This document shows, in pieces, positions 1-7,797 of a DNA stretch of 64,000 nt. The position numbers and the translations under genes are program-made. The notes beneath the pieces were generated by a model that saw nothing but the letters and a program-made list of their open reading frames with translations, did not search any database and was not told the DNA's origin. Origin of the DNA: Phycisphaerales bacterium (GTDB taxonomy: Bacteria > Planctomycetota > Phycisphaerae > UBA1845 > UTPLA1); the NCBI GenBank assembly GCA_020639075.1, contig JACKHI010000001.1, forward strand, positions 4,154,001 to 4,218,000, in the 5' to 3' direction. Position 1 is the stretch's first letter. Each line of letters starts with the position of its first letter.

Positions 1-1
1 G

Positions 2-571
2 GCGCTCGCGCAACGCTATGCCCTGACGAAGGATGCGAATATCGATACCGTTATGCTGGAGACGCTGGGGTATTACACATCGCGGGCAAATGACCTCAGC
101 GCGGACGCCTCGGCGTGGCTGATACGGGCCTACGCACAGCAGTACACTCAAACCGGGCAGCCGCGATACGAAGCGTTTGTGTTCATGATGGCGGATCGAT
201 TTGCGTCGTTGCAATTGACGCCTGAGTCGAGCCCCTCGCCCGAACTCTGGGGGGCGATTGCGCCGTCGAAGTCGATATCTGCCGAAGCGAAGACAGCCCT
301 GTACGTATCAGCATTGTCCGACGCTTTGCGAGTTGCCCGACGGACCGGCGATACGGAGCGCGTCCGCGTCTATGAACAGGCGGTATCGCTGGGAACTCGA
401 TTCATCATGCAGCTTGAGTTCAGCGAAACGGGCGCCTATTACGTTCGAAGCAAGCTGGACGTCGTCGGCGGCATTCGCTCGAAGCCGTGGGACGCGAATC
501 TGCGAGCTGATCTTTGTGCGTTCGGCGTCGTCACGTTGATCGATGCGCGGACATCGTTGTTCAGGAAGTAG
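2..571 (+). CDS. C-terminal part of an unidentified protein (5' truncated)
   Basis: The reading frame is open from the left edge of the window (frame of position 2) to a TAG at 569-571, so the gene starts outside. The first ATG inside is at 53, but it lies within an uninterrupted frame and is unlikely to be the true start. The visible 189 residues are soluble and probably helical, with several short amphipathic stretches (for example around AKTALYVSALSDALRVAR) and a conserved-looking tail containing GGIRSKPWDANLRADL. Such a helix-rich C-terminus with a final Gly-Gly-Ile/Phe-Arg motif is reminiscent of alpha/alpha-toroid proteins, but I cannot name a family. A 390-bp gap separates it from the next gene, so it probably does not belong to the flagellar operon. 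Confidence 0.6.
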   Translation, partial: ALAQRYALTKDANIDTVMLETLGYYTSRANDLSADASAWLIRAYAQQYTQTGQPRYEAFVFMMADRFASLQLTPESSPSPELWGAIAPSKSISAEAKTALYVSALSDALRVARRTGDTERVRVYEQAVSLGTRFIMQLEFSETGAYYVRSKLDVVGGIRSKPWDANLRADLCAFGVVTLIDARTSLFRK

Positions 572-961
572 CGCGACGAATCGCCGCCCGCAGATTTCAA
601 TTCGAACGGGCATGGATTGCGCGACTCGTGATGATCCGCAGCGCTCGGTGCGATTGCGAAATGCACATTTCTGCCGCTTCTCCCCAAACAAAATCTGGCT
701 ACTCGACCAGGTTGTTACAGACGCGGGCTGACAATCCGCGTTTGTAGGGCTGCCAGCAGTTTTTGCCGACTGTCGCGGCTGCTGCGTCCGAGAAAAATGC
801 GTCAACGCAGCGGCGCATGTTCCGCCGATATTTTACATGCCTGACCCGGGCAACATCCGCCGACCCGCAGTCGAACACGCCATTTCGGCGTTACTCGGAT
901 CGTCGGTGGGCGACGTTCGCTTGCCGATCGAAAGTCAGATCGGGCGCAGGCAGAGAAGAGA
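572..961. other. Intergenic region upstream of the flagellar regulon
   Basis: No convincing gene was found in these 390 bases. The overlapping frames are short and lack ribosome-binding sites. The only local signal is a purine-rich stretch (GCAGAGAAGAGA) directly in front of the ATG at 962. No GG-N10-GC sigma-54 element and no clear sigma-28 element was seen. A promoter for the downstream gene is expected here but was not recognised. Confidence 0.5.
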
Positions 962-3343
962 ATGTCAGCGGAACCGCAAGCACAACTCGAACCCGCCGCG
1001 CCTGGGATGTTCGCGCCGTTGAAGGGCCGATGGCAGGTGCCGATGTTCGCCGTCGCGCTGCTGGTCTTTGGGGCCGGCGTGGCGCACGTCGTGGTTTCGC
1101 ACGAAACGCTGACGTTCGAGCAGAAATGCGAGAAAGTCGATGCGCTCGTATCGCGACGCGCGCTGACTCGGGCTCATGCCTACGTTCTCTATCTATTGAA
1201 GGATGTTCAGCTCCCGGCCGTCGAGCGGGCGGAGCTCCATCGTCGCCTGATCGGGATCACTTACCAGGTCGAAGTGCCGCAGCGCAATCACGACAAGGAA
1301 AACTGCCTCAGCATCATCTTGAACTTCAAGACGGCTTCGAATCTGGGCGCGACGCCGACCGGCATGGACTGGTACGCACTGGGATGCGCCTATGACTGGA
1401 GCGGCCGGGGGCGCGATGCGATCGGCGCGTATCGGCAGTCCCTCGTCGTGAACGTCGAACGCCCCGATCGCGTCCGGCGGCGACTCGTCGAGATGGTGAC
1501 GGGCCCGGAGACGCCGATCGGTCCGCAGACGGTTCCGGATCTCGATGCGATTCTGACAGACGACGATGCCTCGCCCGCCAACTACCTGTGGGCGATGGAG
1601 AAGAAAACGCAATGGCTCCTCGACGGCGGTCACATCGACGAGGCCATGGCCGTTGTCGCCGCCGGTCACGATCATCTCGCGGGCACATTGGAGGCCCCGG
1701 CCGTTGCCTATACGGAAGCGCTTTGCAAGAAGGCACAAGGCGATGCCGAAGGTGCGGCGGAGACGCTTCAATCCCTGCAACACAATTGGCCCGTGCGTGA
1801 CGAACTGTGGGGGCGATCGAACTGGCTGCTTGGCCAGATTCAACTGGAGGACGATCGGCCCCAGGCCGCGATTTCATTGTTCGAGGATGTTCTGTCGTCG
1901 TTCGTCGAAGGCGATCTTCGCGACGCCTGCGAAATGGGTCGTGCGGAGTCGCTCATCAAGCTGGAGCGCTTCGAACGAGCGCTCGACGTCTTGGGCGAGC
2001 TTGGTGCGGACGCTCGTGCGGGCCGCAGTCAGTACCTGAGTGCGACGAGGATTCGTCAGATCGTGACATCGGTCGGCGAACAGATGCTCGAGACGGGCCA
2101 CGACGCGATTGCGGTTCGATATCTAGAACTGGCGTCAACGCTGATCAGCGATAAGGCCGTCGAAGAGCATGCCGTGTTGCTCAGCAAGATCGCTCGCTGT
2201 TATGCGCGGCTTGCCGGTCCGCCGGCGGACGCGCCGACGGAGGAACCGATTCGGGCGTATCTGCGTCGCGCAGCGGAACTTCACGAACAAGCGGCCGAAA
2301 TCTGGGAGTCCAACACGGCCTTCGCCGTCAGTGAACTTCGTCTGTCGGCGGATGCGTATGATGCGGCCGGCATGACGGACGCCGTGATCGCGACACTGGA
2401 TCGACTCGTGACGGCGCATCCGGCGGATCTGACACGGGCGGAAGCGATGCTGCGTCTGGGGCGCGCCTATCAGGCGGTCGGGCGGCACGTTAAGGCTGTG
2501 GAGACATTCGACGCCCTGATCGCCGCGTATCCGCGTTGGCGTGAGAGTCACGCGGCGATCAATCCCCTGGCGGAATCATTGCTTCGGCTCGGCGGTGAGT
2601 CGGCGGAGCGCGGGATCGCCGTGTTGGTTGAAGTGGTCGACGATCTCGGCCCCGATCCCGTCTTCACGCCGGAGGCGGCGGAGTATCGCGAAGCGCTGTT
2701 TCAGCTCGCCGAGTATCTGGCCAAGGCGCCGACGCCGGAGACGGCGGAGGGGCGTCGCGACACGCAGATCCGGCTCGCCGGTGCGATCGGCCGATTGAAC
2801 GACGCGATCGAACTGTATCCGAACGATCCGGCGCTGCCGCGATTGGAGTTTCTGCGCGCCGAATCACTCCGTCGAACGGCGCGGATGATCCAGGATGACG
2901 AAACGGCGTCGCAGGAGGCGTCGGCCCGTGCCGAAGTGCGATCGCGTCTCGCGGCGGCGCTGACGGATTACCAGCATGTGCGCGACGCGCTGGCCAGGGT
3001 CGACGAGCCGTCGCTGAGCGAGTTGGACCAGACGTATCTGCGGGCGACTTATCTATATATAGGCGACTGTCTATTTGACCTGGGCAGACTCGATGAAGCC
3101 GTGGAGGCCTATCGGGAGGCTGCCTGGCGTTACGAGAACGATCCGATCGCCGTGTCGGCGGCGATGCAGGTTGTGCACTGTTTCAACCGACTGGGAATGG
3201 GTGACGAATCTCGTGCGGCGCTGGGCCGGATGCGCTGGCTGGTCGAGAAGATTCCCGCCGAGTCGTTTGAGGAGCGCGGCGGGATGTCGCCGAAATCGTA
3301 TTGGTTGGCGCTGTTGGATCGCATCGAGCGCACGGGCGTCTGA
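962..3343 (+). CDS. Membrane-anchored tetratricopeptide-repeat protein
   Basis: This 793-residue protein has one hydrophobic segment near the N-terminus (about residues 22-43, VPMFAVALLVFGAGVAHVVV), with no clear signal-peptidase site, so it is probably an inner-membrane protein with a large periplasmic or cytoplasmic helical domain. The rest is built of TPR/Sel1-like helical pairs with repeated A-x2-Y and A-x3-L patterns, for example at YLWAMEKKTQWLLDGGHIDEA, LRLGRAYQAVGRHVKAVETF and LYIGDCLFDLGRLDEAVEAY. TPR arrays usually bind protein partners. The following flgN-like gene begins only 21 bp downstream on the same strand, so it may be co-transcribed with the flagellar genes and could scaffold assembly or the two-component pair. 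That role is an inference, as no named flagellar family was recognised. Confidence 0.75.
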   Translation: MSAEPQAQLEPAAPGMFAPLKGRWQVPMFAVALLVFGAGVAHVVVSHETLTFEQKCEKVDALVSRRALTRAHAYVLYLLKDVQLPAVERAELHRRLIGITYQVEVPQRNHDKENCLSIILNFKTASNLGATPTGMDWYALGCAYDWSGRGRDAIGAYRQSLVVNVERPDRVRRRLVEMVTGPETPIGPQTVPDLDAILTDDDASPANYLWAMEKKTQWLLDGGHIDEAMAVVAAGHDHLAGTLEAPAVAYTEALCKKAQGDAEGAAETLQSLQHNWPVRDELWGRSNWLLGQIQLEDDRPQAAISLFEDVLSSFVEGDLRDACEMGRAESLIKLERFERALDVLGELGADARAGRSQYLSATRIRQIVTSVGEQMLETGHDAIAVRYLELASTLISDKAVEEHAVLLSKIARCYARLAGPPADAPTEEPIRAYLRRAAELHEQAAEIWESNTAFAVSELRLSADAYDAAGMTDAVIATLDRLVTAHPADLTRAEAMLRLGRAYQAVGRHVKAVETFDALIAAYPRWRESHAAINPLAESLLRLGGESAERGIAVLVEVVDDLGPDPVFTPEAAEYREALFQLAEYLAKAPTPETAEGRRDTQIRLAGAIGRLNDAIELYPNDPALPRLEFLRAESLRRTARMIQDDETASQEASARAEVRSRLAAALTDYQHVRDALARVDEPSLSELDQTYLRATYLYIGDCLFDLGRLDEAVEAYREAAWRYENDPIAVSAAMQVVHCFNRLGMGDESRAALGRMRWLVEKIPAESFEERGGMSPKSYWLALLDRIERTGV

Positions 3344-3364
3344 ACGAGAACACGGAAGGTGAGC

Positions 3365-3829
3365 ATGAGCGAAACGACAGCCGAACAAAGCGTGGCGCGC
3401 GTGATCGAACTGCTGCGTCACCAGCGAACGCTCTATCGAAAGCTCCGATCGTTGGCGGATCGGCAGAAGTCCCTGGTTGTGAGCGATGATGCCGGTGCGT
3501 TGATCCAGCTGTTGGCGGAACGGCAGCGTCTGGTCGACGGTCTGGTCCAATTGAATGCGAAAATCGCTCCGTATCGGCAGAACTGGACGGATTTCTATCA
3601 GGGTTTGAGCGAGACGCAGCGCGTGGAAGTGTCCGAGTTGCTCGAAGAAGTGAACGCTTCGCTGGGCGCGATCCTGCGCGACGACGCGCGGGACACGGCG
3701 ATGATGACGGCGCGGCGGGAACGAATGGCGATCGAACTCGGAGAGATCGGCGGCAGTCGGCGGGCGCACGCGGCGTACGCCGGCAGCGTCGTCGGCGGAG
3801 TGAATCAAGGCACCGACGCAAAGGCGTAA
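3365..3829 (+). CDS. flgN: FlgN-like flagellar export chaperone
   Basis: The product is a 154-residue, almost entirely helical, charged protein. The N-terminal half contains a long coiled-coil stretch with the FlgN-type pattern of about ten residues after a short lead (LLRHQRTLYRKLRSLADRQ, then LIQLLAERQRLVDGLVQLN). FlgN family members are soluble 140-160 residue chaperones for the hook-filament junction proteins FlgK and FlgL. I chose the ATG at 3365 because GGAAGGTG lies just upstream at good spacing. A GTG at 3359 is in frame but overlaps that ribosome-binding sequence. The gene lies between the TPR gene and the sensor kinase. Its presumed clients FlgK/FlgL are not encoded in this window. 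Sequence similarity in this family is weak, so the assignment rests on length, helical pattern and location. Confidence 0.65.
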   Translation: MSETTAEQSVARVIELLRHQRTLYRKLRSLADRQKSLVVSDDAGALIQLLAERQRLVDGLVQLNAKIAPYRQNWTDFYQGLSETQRVEVSELLEEVNASLGAILRDDARDTAMMTARRERMAIELGEIGGSRRAHAAYAGSVVGGVNQGTDAKA

Positions 3830-3853
3830 GCGAAGCGAAGAGGCGATTGGCGA

Positions 3854-4765
3854 ATGCACCAGACTGCGGAACACGTACAACCGAGCGAACAGCATCGCGA
3901 ACTGGGCGCGATCATCCGCGCCTACAGCGACGTGACGGATCGGCTCAAGCAGGCGCACGATCGACTGACGGCCGAAGTCGCGCGGTTGAGCGGTGAAATC
4001 AAGCTGAAGAACGCCGAACTCCGCCGCAAGGATCGGCTGGCAGCGCTCGGCGAGATGGCGGCGGGGCTGGCTCATGAGGTACGGAATCCTCTCGGCGGCA
4101 TCGCGCTGTATTCGTCGAAACTGGAGCGCGACTTGTCCGATCGCCCTGAATCGATGTTGGCGGCTTCGCGCATCACGCAGGGCGTTCGCGATCTGGACCG
4201 GCTGGTATCGGAGATCCTCGATTTCGCGCAGGAGGATCGGCTCGAACGACAGTCGGTTCCGCTCGGCTCGATTCTGACGATGGTGGAGGACGGTGCGGCG
4301 CATTGGTCGGAACGGAGCGGCGCGACGCTGTTGATCGATCCGGCGGCCCGCGAAGTCGGCGTATTCTGCGACGCGCAACGACTTCGCCAGGTACTCCTGA
4401 ATCTCGTGATCAACGGATTGCAGGCGGCGGGCGCCGGCGGTCGGGTTCAACTGACGGCGAAGCGTCGAGGCAAGGAAACACAAATCGACGTTTGGGATAC
4501 CGGCCCGGGTATTCCGGCGGAGGTGCGGGATCGTATTTTCAACCCGTTCTTCACGACGAAGGACACGGGAACGGGGCTGGGATTGGCAATCGTCCATCGC
4601 ATCATCGAAGCGCACGGTGGAACCGTGCGCGTGACGTCGGATGCGAAGACGGGCGGAGCGCGTTTCGTAATGCGTCTGCCCAATACGTTTGAAACAAGAG
4701 TAACGATCGAACCAGGTTCGGAGTCGGATCGCCGTCGCGTCGGTAGCGCCGCGGATAGATCGTAA
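3854..4765 (+). CDS. Soluble sensor histidine kinase of the FlrB/FleS/AtoS type
   Basis: This 303-residue protein has no transmembrane segment. A coiled coil (about residues 28-60) leads into an HisKA domain whose phospho-acceptor is His74 in AGLAHEVRNP. The HATPase domain shows the N box (LNLVINGLQAAGAGG), G1 (DTGPGIP), F box (FNPFFTTKDTGTG) and G2 (GTGLGLAIVHRI). Kinases with this layout phosphorylate sigma-54-dependent regulators, and the cognate regulator follows after 61 bp. In Vibrio and Pseudomonas the equivalent pair FlrB/FlrC (FleS/FleR) switches on middle flagellar genes after early assembly. Here the pair directly precedes flgB and its sigma-54 promoter. The lack of a membrane or PAS sensor domain suggests a cytoplasmic cue such as assembly state. 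Naming it flrB would be plausible but is not proved by sequence alone. Confidence 0.88.
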   Translation: MHQTAEHVQPSEQHRELGAIIRAYSDVTDRLKQAHDRLTAEVARLSGEIKLKNAELRRKDRLAALGEMAAGLAHEVRNPLGGIALYSSKLERDLSDRPESMLAASRITQGVRDLDRLVSEILDFAQEDRLERQSVPLGSILTMVEDGAAHWSERSGATLLIDPAAREVGVFCDAQRLRQVLLNLVINGLQAAGAGGRVQLTAKRRGKETQIDVWDTGPGIPAEVRDRIFNPFFTTKDTGTGLGLAIVHRIIEAHGGTVRVTSDAKTGGARFVMRLPNTFETRVTIEPGSESDRRRVGSAADRS

Positions 4766-4826
4766 GACTGCGGCGCAACTGAGGCGGCGAACTGCCGTCC
4801 AAGACTGCTCAGGGAGGAGCCTTTTT

Positions 4827-6215
4827 ATGGCGCGTGTGTGCATTGTAGATGACAAGGATGTCATGCGGGATTCGCTGACCGACATATTGCGCGGCCAGGG
4901 ACATGACGTACGGGCGTTCGCCGATCCCCAGGCGGCGCTGGGGGACGCGGCGATCAGTGCGTGCGAAGTGATCGTCTCGGATCTGAAGATGCCGACGATG
5001 GACGGCATCGAGTTCCTGCGAACGCTGCGAGCGCGTGGGCTGGAGACGCCCTTCGTGTTGATGACGGCGTACGCGAGCGTACCGACGGCCGTCGAGGCGA
5101 TGAAGCTCGGCGCGTTCGACTACATCCAGAAGCCGTTCGAATCGGATGCGATCGCAATCGTGATCGAGCGAGCGGCGGCGATGGGCCGATTGCGCGGCGA
5201 GAACGAGACGCTTCGGGCGACGCTGGAAACGCTCGACAGCCGAACCGAGCTCATCGGCGACAGCCGGGCGATGCGCCACGTCCGCAGCCAGATCGAAAAG
5301 GTCGCGCAAAGCCAGGCGACGGTTCTCATACAGGGTGAGAGCGGCACGGGCAAGGAGCTCGTGGCGCGCGCGATTCACGATGCGTCGCAAAGGGCGACTG
5401 GCGCGATGCTTTGCGTCAACTGTGCGGCGCTGTCGCCGACGCTGCTGGAAAGCGAGCTGTTCGGCCACGAGCGCGGCGCGTTCACGGGTGCGGACCGGCT
5501 TCGCAAGGGACGATTCGAACTGGCGGCGGACGGAACCCTGCTGCTCGACGAGATCAGCGAAGTATCGATGCCGGTGCAGGCGAAACTGCTTCGCGTGTTG
5601 CAGGAGCGGGAATTCGAGCGCGTCGGCAGCAGCGTCACGCGACGAACTGACGTGCGCGTAATCGCGACGACGAATCGCGATTTGTCAGAATGGGTGGCCC
5701 GGCGCCGCTTCCGCGAAGACCTGTTCTTCCGAATCAGCGTGTTGCCGATCACGCTGCCGCCGCTTCGCGATCGTCGGGATGACATTCCGAAGCTTGTCGA
5801 GTATTTCCTCCACCAGATCGCGATGCGGGAAGGTCGCGAGGCATGGGCCGTGACGACGCGCGCGATGTCGATGCTCGAGAGCTACCACTGGCCCGGAAAC
5901 ATCCGCGAACTGCAGAACATCTGCGAACGCGCGGCCGTGCTCTGTCAGAATGAGAAGATCGACGGCGCGATGATCGAGCCGTGGCTGATGACGCCGGATG
6001 TCCGGCTTGACAACCTGTCGCGACCTTTGCGACCGGGCCATCTCATGGAAGACATGGAGCGCGCGCTGATCGAGCAGACGCTTGTGAAGTTCAACGGCCA
6101 TCGCGAGAAGACGGCAAAGTCGCTCGGCATCGGTGTGCGTACGCTCGGCATGAAGCTCAAGCGTTGGCGCGAAGAGGCCGCCGCAGCCGCCCAGAATCAG
6201 CGACTCGCCGGCTAG
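4827..6215 (+). CDS. Sigma-54-dependent response regulator of the FlrC/FleR type
   Basis: This 462-residue three-domain activator has a receiver domain (about 1-120) with acidic residues Asp8-Asp9, phospho-acceptor Asp52 in VSDLKMP and Lys in YIQKPF. An AAA+ domain (about 145-375) carries Walker A GESGTGKE, the sigma-54-contacting GAFTGA loop, Walker B GTLLLDEIS and the arginine-finger region. The C-terminal Fis-type helix-turn-helix (about 410-455) includes EKTAKSLGIGVRTLGMKLKR. It drives open-complex formation by sigma-54 RNA polymerase when phosphorylated, probably by the kinase encoded just upstream. A strong ribosome-binding sequence (GGGAGGAG) precedes the ATG. The best visible target is the sigma-54 promoter at 6340-6355, 125 bp past its stop codon, in front of flgB. 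All activator motifs are intact. Confidence 0.92.
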   Translation: MARVCIVDDKDVMRDSLTDILRGQGHDVRAFADPQAALGDAAISACEVIVSDLKMPTMDGIEFLRTLRARGLETPFVLMTAYASVPTAVEAMKLGAFDYIQKPFESDAIAIVIERAAAMGRLRGENETLRATLETLDSRTELIGDSRAMRHVRSQIEKVAQSQATVLIQGESGTGKELVARAIHDASQRATGAMLCVNCAALSPTLLESELFGHERGAFTGADRLRKGRFELAADGTLLLDEISEVSMPVQAKLLRVLQEREFERVGSSVTRRTDVRVIATTNRDLSEWVARRRFREDLFFRISVLPITLPPLRDRRDDIPKLVEYFLHQIAMREGREAWAVTTRAMSMLESYHWPGNIRELQNICERAAVLCQNEKIDGAMIEPWLMTPDVRLDNLSRPLRPGHLMEDMERALIEQTLVKFNGHREKTAKSLGIGVRTLGMKLKRWREEAAAAAQNQRLAG

Positions 6216-6244
6216 TCCGGTTCGCGCTGTCGGGCTGCTGTCGC

Positions 6245-6274
6245 GCAATCGCTGCGCCCAACGGCAGCGATTGC
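6245..6274 (+). terminator. Hairpin after the response-regulator gene
   Basis: A perfect 11-bp inverted repeat (GCAATCGCTGC, 8-nt loop, GCAGCGATTGC) lies 30 bp downstream of the regulator stop codon. There is no T tract, so it could be a factor-dependent terminator, an mRNA 3'-end stabiliser or a simple stem. It separates the regulatory genes from the flgB promoter. Confidence 0.4.
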
Positions 6275-6311
6275 ATGGGCTTCTGCAGTCTGGGTCAATA
6301 ACTTGCTGCGT

Positions 6312-6346
6312 CGTGCCACGAAGCAACGGATTCGCTTCGTGGCACG
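6312..6346. repeat. Inverted repeat overlapping the flgB sigma-54 promoter
   Basis: Two perfect 13-bp arms (CGTGCCACGAAGC at 6312-6324 and GCTTCGTGGCACG at 6334-6346) surround a 9-nt loop. The right arm contains the whole -24 element of the sigma-54 promoter, so the repeat is either an operator whose occupancy blocks sigma-54, an activator site, or a chance stem. Confidence 0.6.
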
Positions 6347-6355
6347 GCGCTTGCT
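6340..6355 (+). promoter_or_regulatory. Sigma-54 (-24/-12) promoter upstream of flgB
   Basis: TGGCACGGCGCTTGCT matches the sigma-54 consensus TGGCACG-N4-TTGCW at every conserved base, including GG-N10-GC spacing (GG at 6341-6342, GC at 6353-6354). The expected transcription start is near 6366, giving a leader of about 35 nt before the flgB ATG at 6401. It stands immediately downstream of genes for a sensor kinase and a sigma-54 activator, the usual arrangement for class III flagellar control. Confidence 0.85.
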
Positions 6356-6400
6356 TGGTACGTGTGATGCGAGGCGCGGAGGCGCGAGCGGAGGTTGCGG

Positions 6401-6835
6401 ATGTTCCTGCAGGATGTGACGAACGGCGGCGCGTTTCCCCTGTTGCAGAAGACGCTCGCGTTTTCCGAGGCTCGCAACAAGGTGTTGGCGGAGAACATCG
6501 CCAACGTCACGACGCCGGGGTATCGGGCGAAGCAGTTGGATGTGCATTCGTTCCAGGCGGCGCTCGCGAAGGCGAGAGAGAATCGACAGGGCGGCAGCGG
6601 CCCGTTGGAGATTCCGGAGACGGATGAAGTGAAGTTCGACGATGCGGGACATCTGCGGGTGCGGCCAAGTCATGTACCGACGCAGAATCTGCTGTTTCAC
6701 GACGGCACGAATGCGAGCATCGAGCGCCAGATGGCGGACCTCGCCGAGAACACGATGACGCATCAGGCGGCGTCTGAGCTGCTGAAGGGGTATTTCGACG
6801 GCGTATCGAAGGCGATCCGCGGTCGCGTGCAGTAA
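6401..6835 (+). CDS. flgB: Flagellar basal-body rod protein FlgB
   Basis: This 144-residue rod protein is of typical FlgB size (130-145). The N-terminal helix contains the rod/hook family signature LAENIANVTTPGYRAKQLD, and the C-terminus has the helical stretch MADLAENTMTHQAASELLKGYF that pairs with it in axial proteins. FlgB forms the proximal rod just above the MS ring. I chose the ATG at 6401 because GGAGG lies 6 nt upstream. A TTG six bases earlier would overlap that site. It is the first gene after the sigma-54 promoter and is followed by flgC and fliE, the classic rod operon. Confidence 0.95.
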   Translation: MFLQDVTNGGAFPLLQKTLAFSEARNKVLAENIANVTTPGYRAKQLDVHSFQAALAKARENRQGGSGPLEIPETDEVKFDDAGHLRVRPSHVPTQNLLFHDGTNASIERQMADLAENTMTHQAASELLKGYFDGVSKAIRGRVQ

Positions 6836-6907
6836 CGAAATGATCGCCGACGGGATCGCGCAACGGATGCGCGGCGTCGGCAGCAATTGAAGGTTTGAAG
6901 AAACGGC

Positions 6908-7309
6908 ATGTACGGCGCACTGGACATCAGCACAACGGGGCTCGTCGCCCAGCGGGCCCAGATCGACACGATCGCGGGCAACATCGCGAACGCGCAGACG
7001 ACGAAGCGCCTGGACGGCGTGCCGGGCCCGTTTCTGCGTCGCGTCGCGCTGTTGTCGGAAGGCAGTCGAGACGGCGGCGCCGGCGTGCACGTGCAGGACG
7101 TGGTCGAGGATCGCGTGCGACCCACGAAGAAGGTGTACGACCCGAGCCATCCGCAGGCAAACGCCGACGGCATCGTGGAGTATCCGAACGTCGACCCGAT
7201 GGTCGAGATGGTCAACGCGATGGTGGCCGTGCGGGCCTATGAAGCGAACGTGACAGCGATGGAGGCGACGAAGTCGATCATTGCGAGTTCGTTGCGGCTG
7301 TTGGCCTGA
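6908..7309 (+). CDS. flgC: Flagellar basal-body rod protein FlgC
   Basis: The 133-residue product is the usual size for FlgC. It begins with the rod-family helix (ALDISTTGLVAQRAQIDTIAGNIANAQTT) and ends with the FlgC-type C-terminal motif YPNVDPMVEMVNAMVAVRAYEANVTAMEATKSI. FlgC is a proximal rod subunit that stacks with FlgB and FlgF. It lies 72 bp after flgB, with a purine-rich GAAG/GAAGAAA stretch before the ATG. Confidence 0.95.
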   Translation: MYGALDISTTGLVAQRAQIDTIAGNIANAQTTKRLDGVPGPFLRRVALLSEGSRDGGAGVHVQDVVEDRVRPTKKVYDPSHPQANADGIVEYPNVDPMVEMVNAMVAVRAYEANVTAMEATKSIIASSLRLLA

Positions 7310-7405
7310 GCGTGAGAGAAATCGTCGTCGCCCCGTGGAGCTGCGGGGCGCATCAGCGGGAATGGCAGGACGCCGGTGGGAAGACTGTGACAGTTTGAGG
7401 TGATC

Positions 7406-7729
7406 ATGGCGGATCCTTCAATTAGCGGCGGGAATGGGCTCGATCTCCTACGGGCGATCGGAACGCAGTTCACGAAGACGTCGGAGGCGACAACGCAGCC
7501 GACGGGTGAAAAGGACTTTCGGTCGTTCCTGATCGAGAGCCTGGAGAAAGTGAATCAGCTTCAGACGGAAGCGGACCAGGGCGTTCAGAAACTGCTGACA
7601 GGCGAAACGGACAACGTTGCCGAGGTGTTCAGTGCGAGCAAGAAGGCGGGTGTGGCGTTCGATCTTCTGATGGAGATTCGCAACAAGCTGGTGGATGCCT
7701 ACAACGAAGTGCAGCAGATGCGTGTGTAA
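7406..7729 (+). CDS. fliE: Flagellar hook-basal body complex protein FliE
   Basis: FliE (107 residues here) links the MS ring to the rod. The C-terminal half shows the family pattern FRSFLIESLEKVNQLQTEADQGVQKLLTGETDNVAEVFSA, followed by AFDLLMEIRNKLVDAYNEVQQMRV. The ATG at 7406 is preferred because GAGGTG ends just upstream. An in-frame GTG at 7400 sits inside that sequence. The 96-bp gap to flgC contains a short GC stem (GCCCCG...CGGGGC at 7330-7349) but no recognisable promoter. Confidence 0.93.
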   Translation: MADPSISGGNGLDLLRAIGTQFTKTSEATTQPTGEKDFRSFLIESLEKVNQLQTEADQGVQKLLTGETDNVAEVFSASKKAGVAFDLLMEIRNKLVDAYNEVQQMRV

Positions 7730-7797
7730 AGGACCTTCTCGGGGGCCTTCGGGATGCAGCGGCGCTCATGGATGAGCGCCAGGCGACGTAGCGGATA

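Noticed and set aside
3071..5008. Long minus-strand open frame (645 aa) across flgN, the kinase and the regulator
   Set aside because: It is the reverse-strand shadow of clear plus-strand genes with intact motifs; GC-rich codon use leaves such frames open.
6301..6320. Second sigma-54 promoter on the minus strand in the left arm of the palindrome
   Set aside because: The GC of the -12 box falls at N9, not N10, and no TTGC is present.
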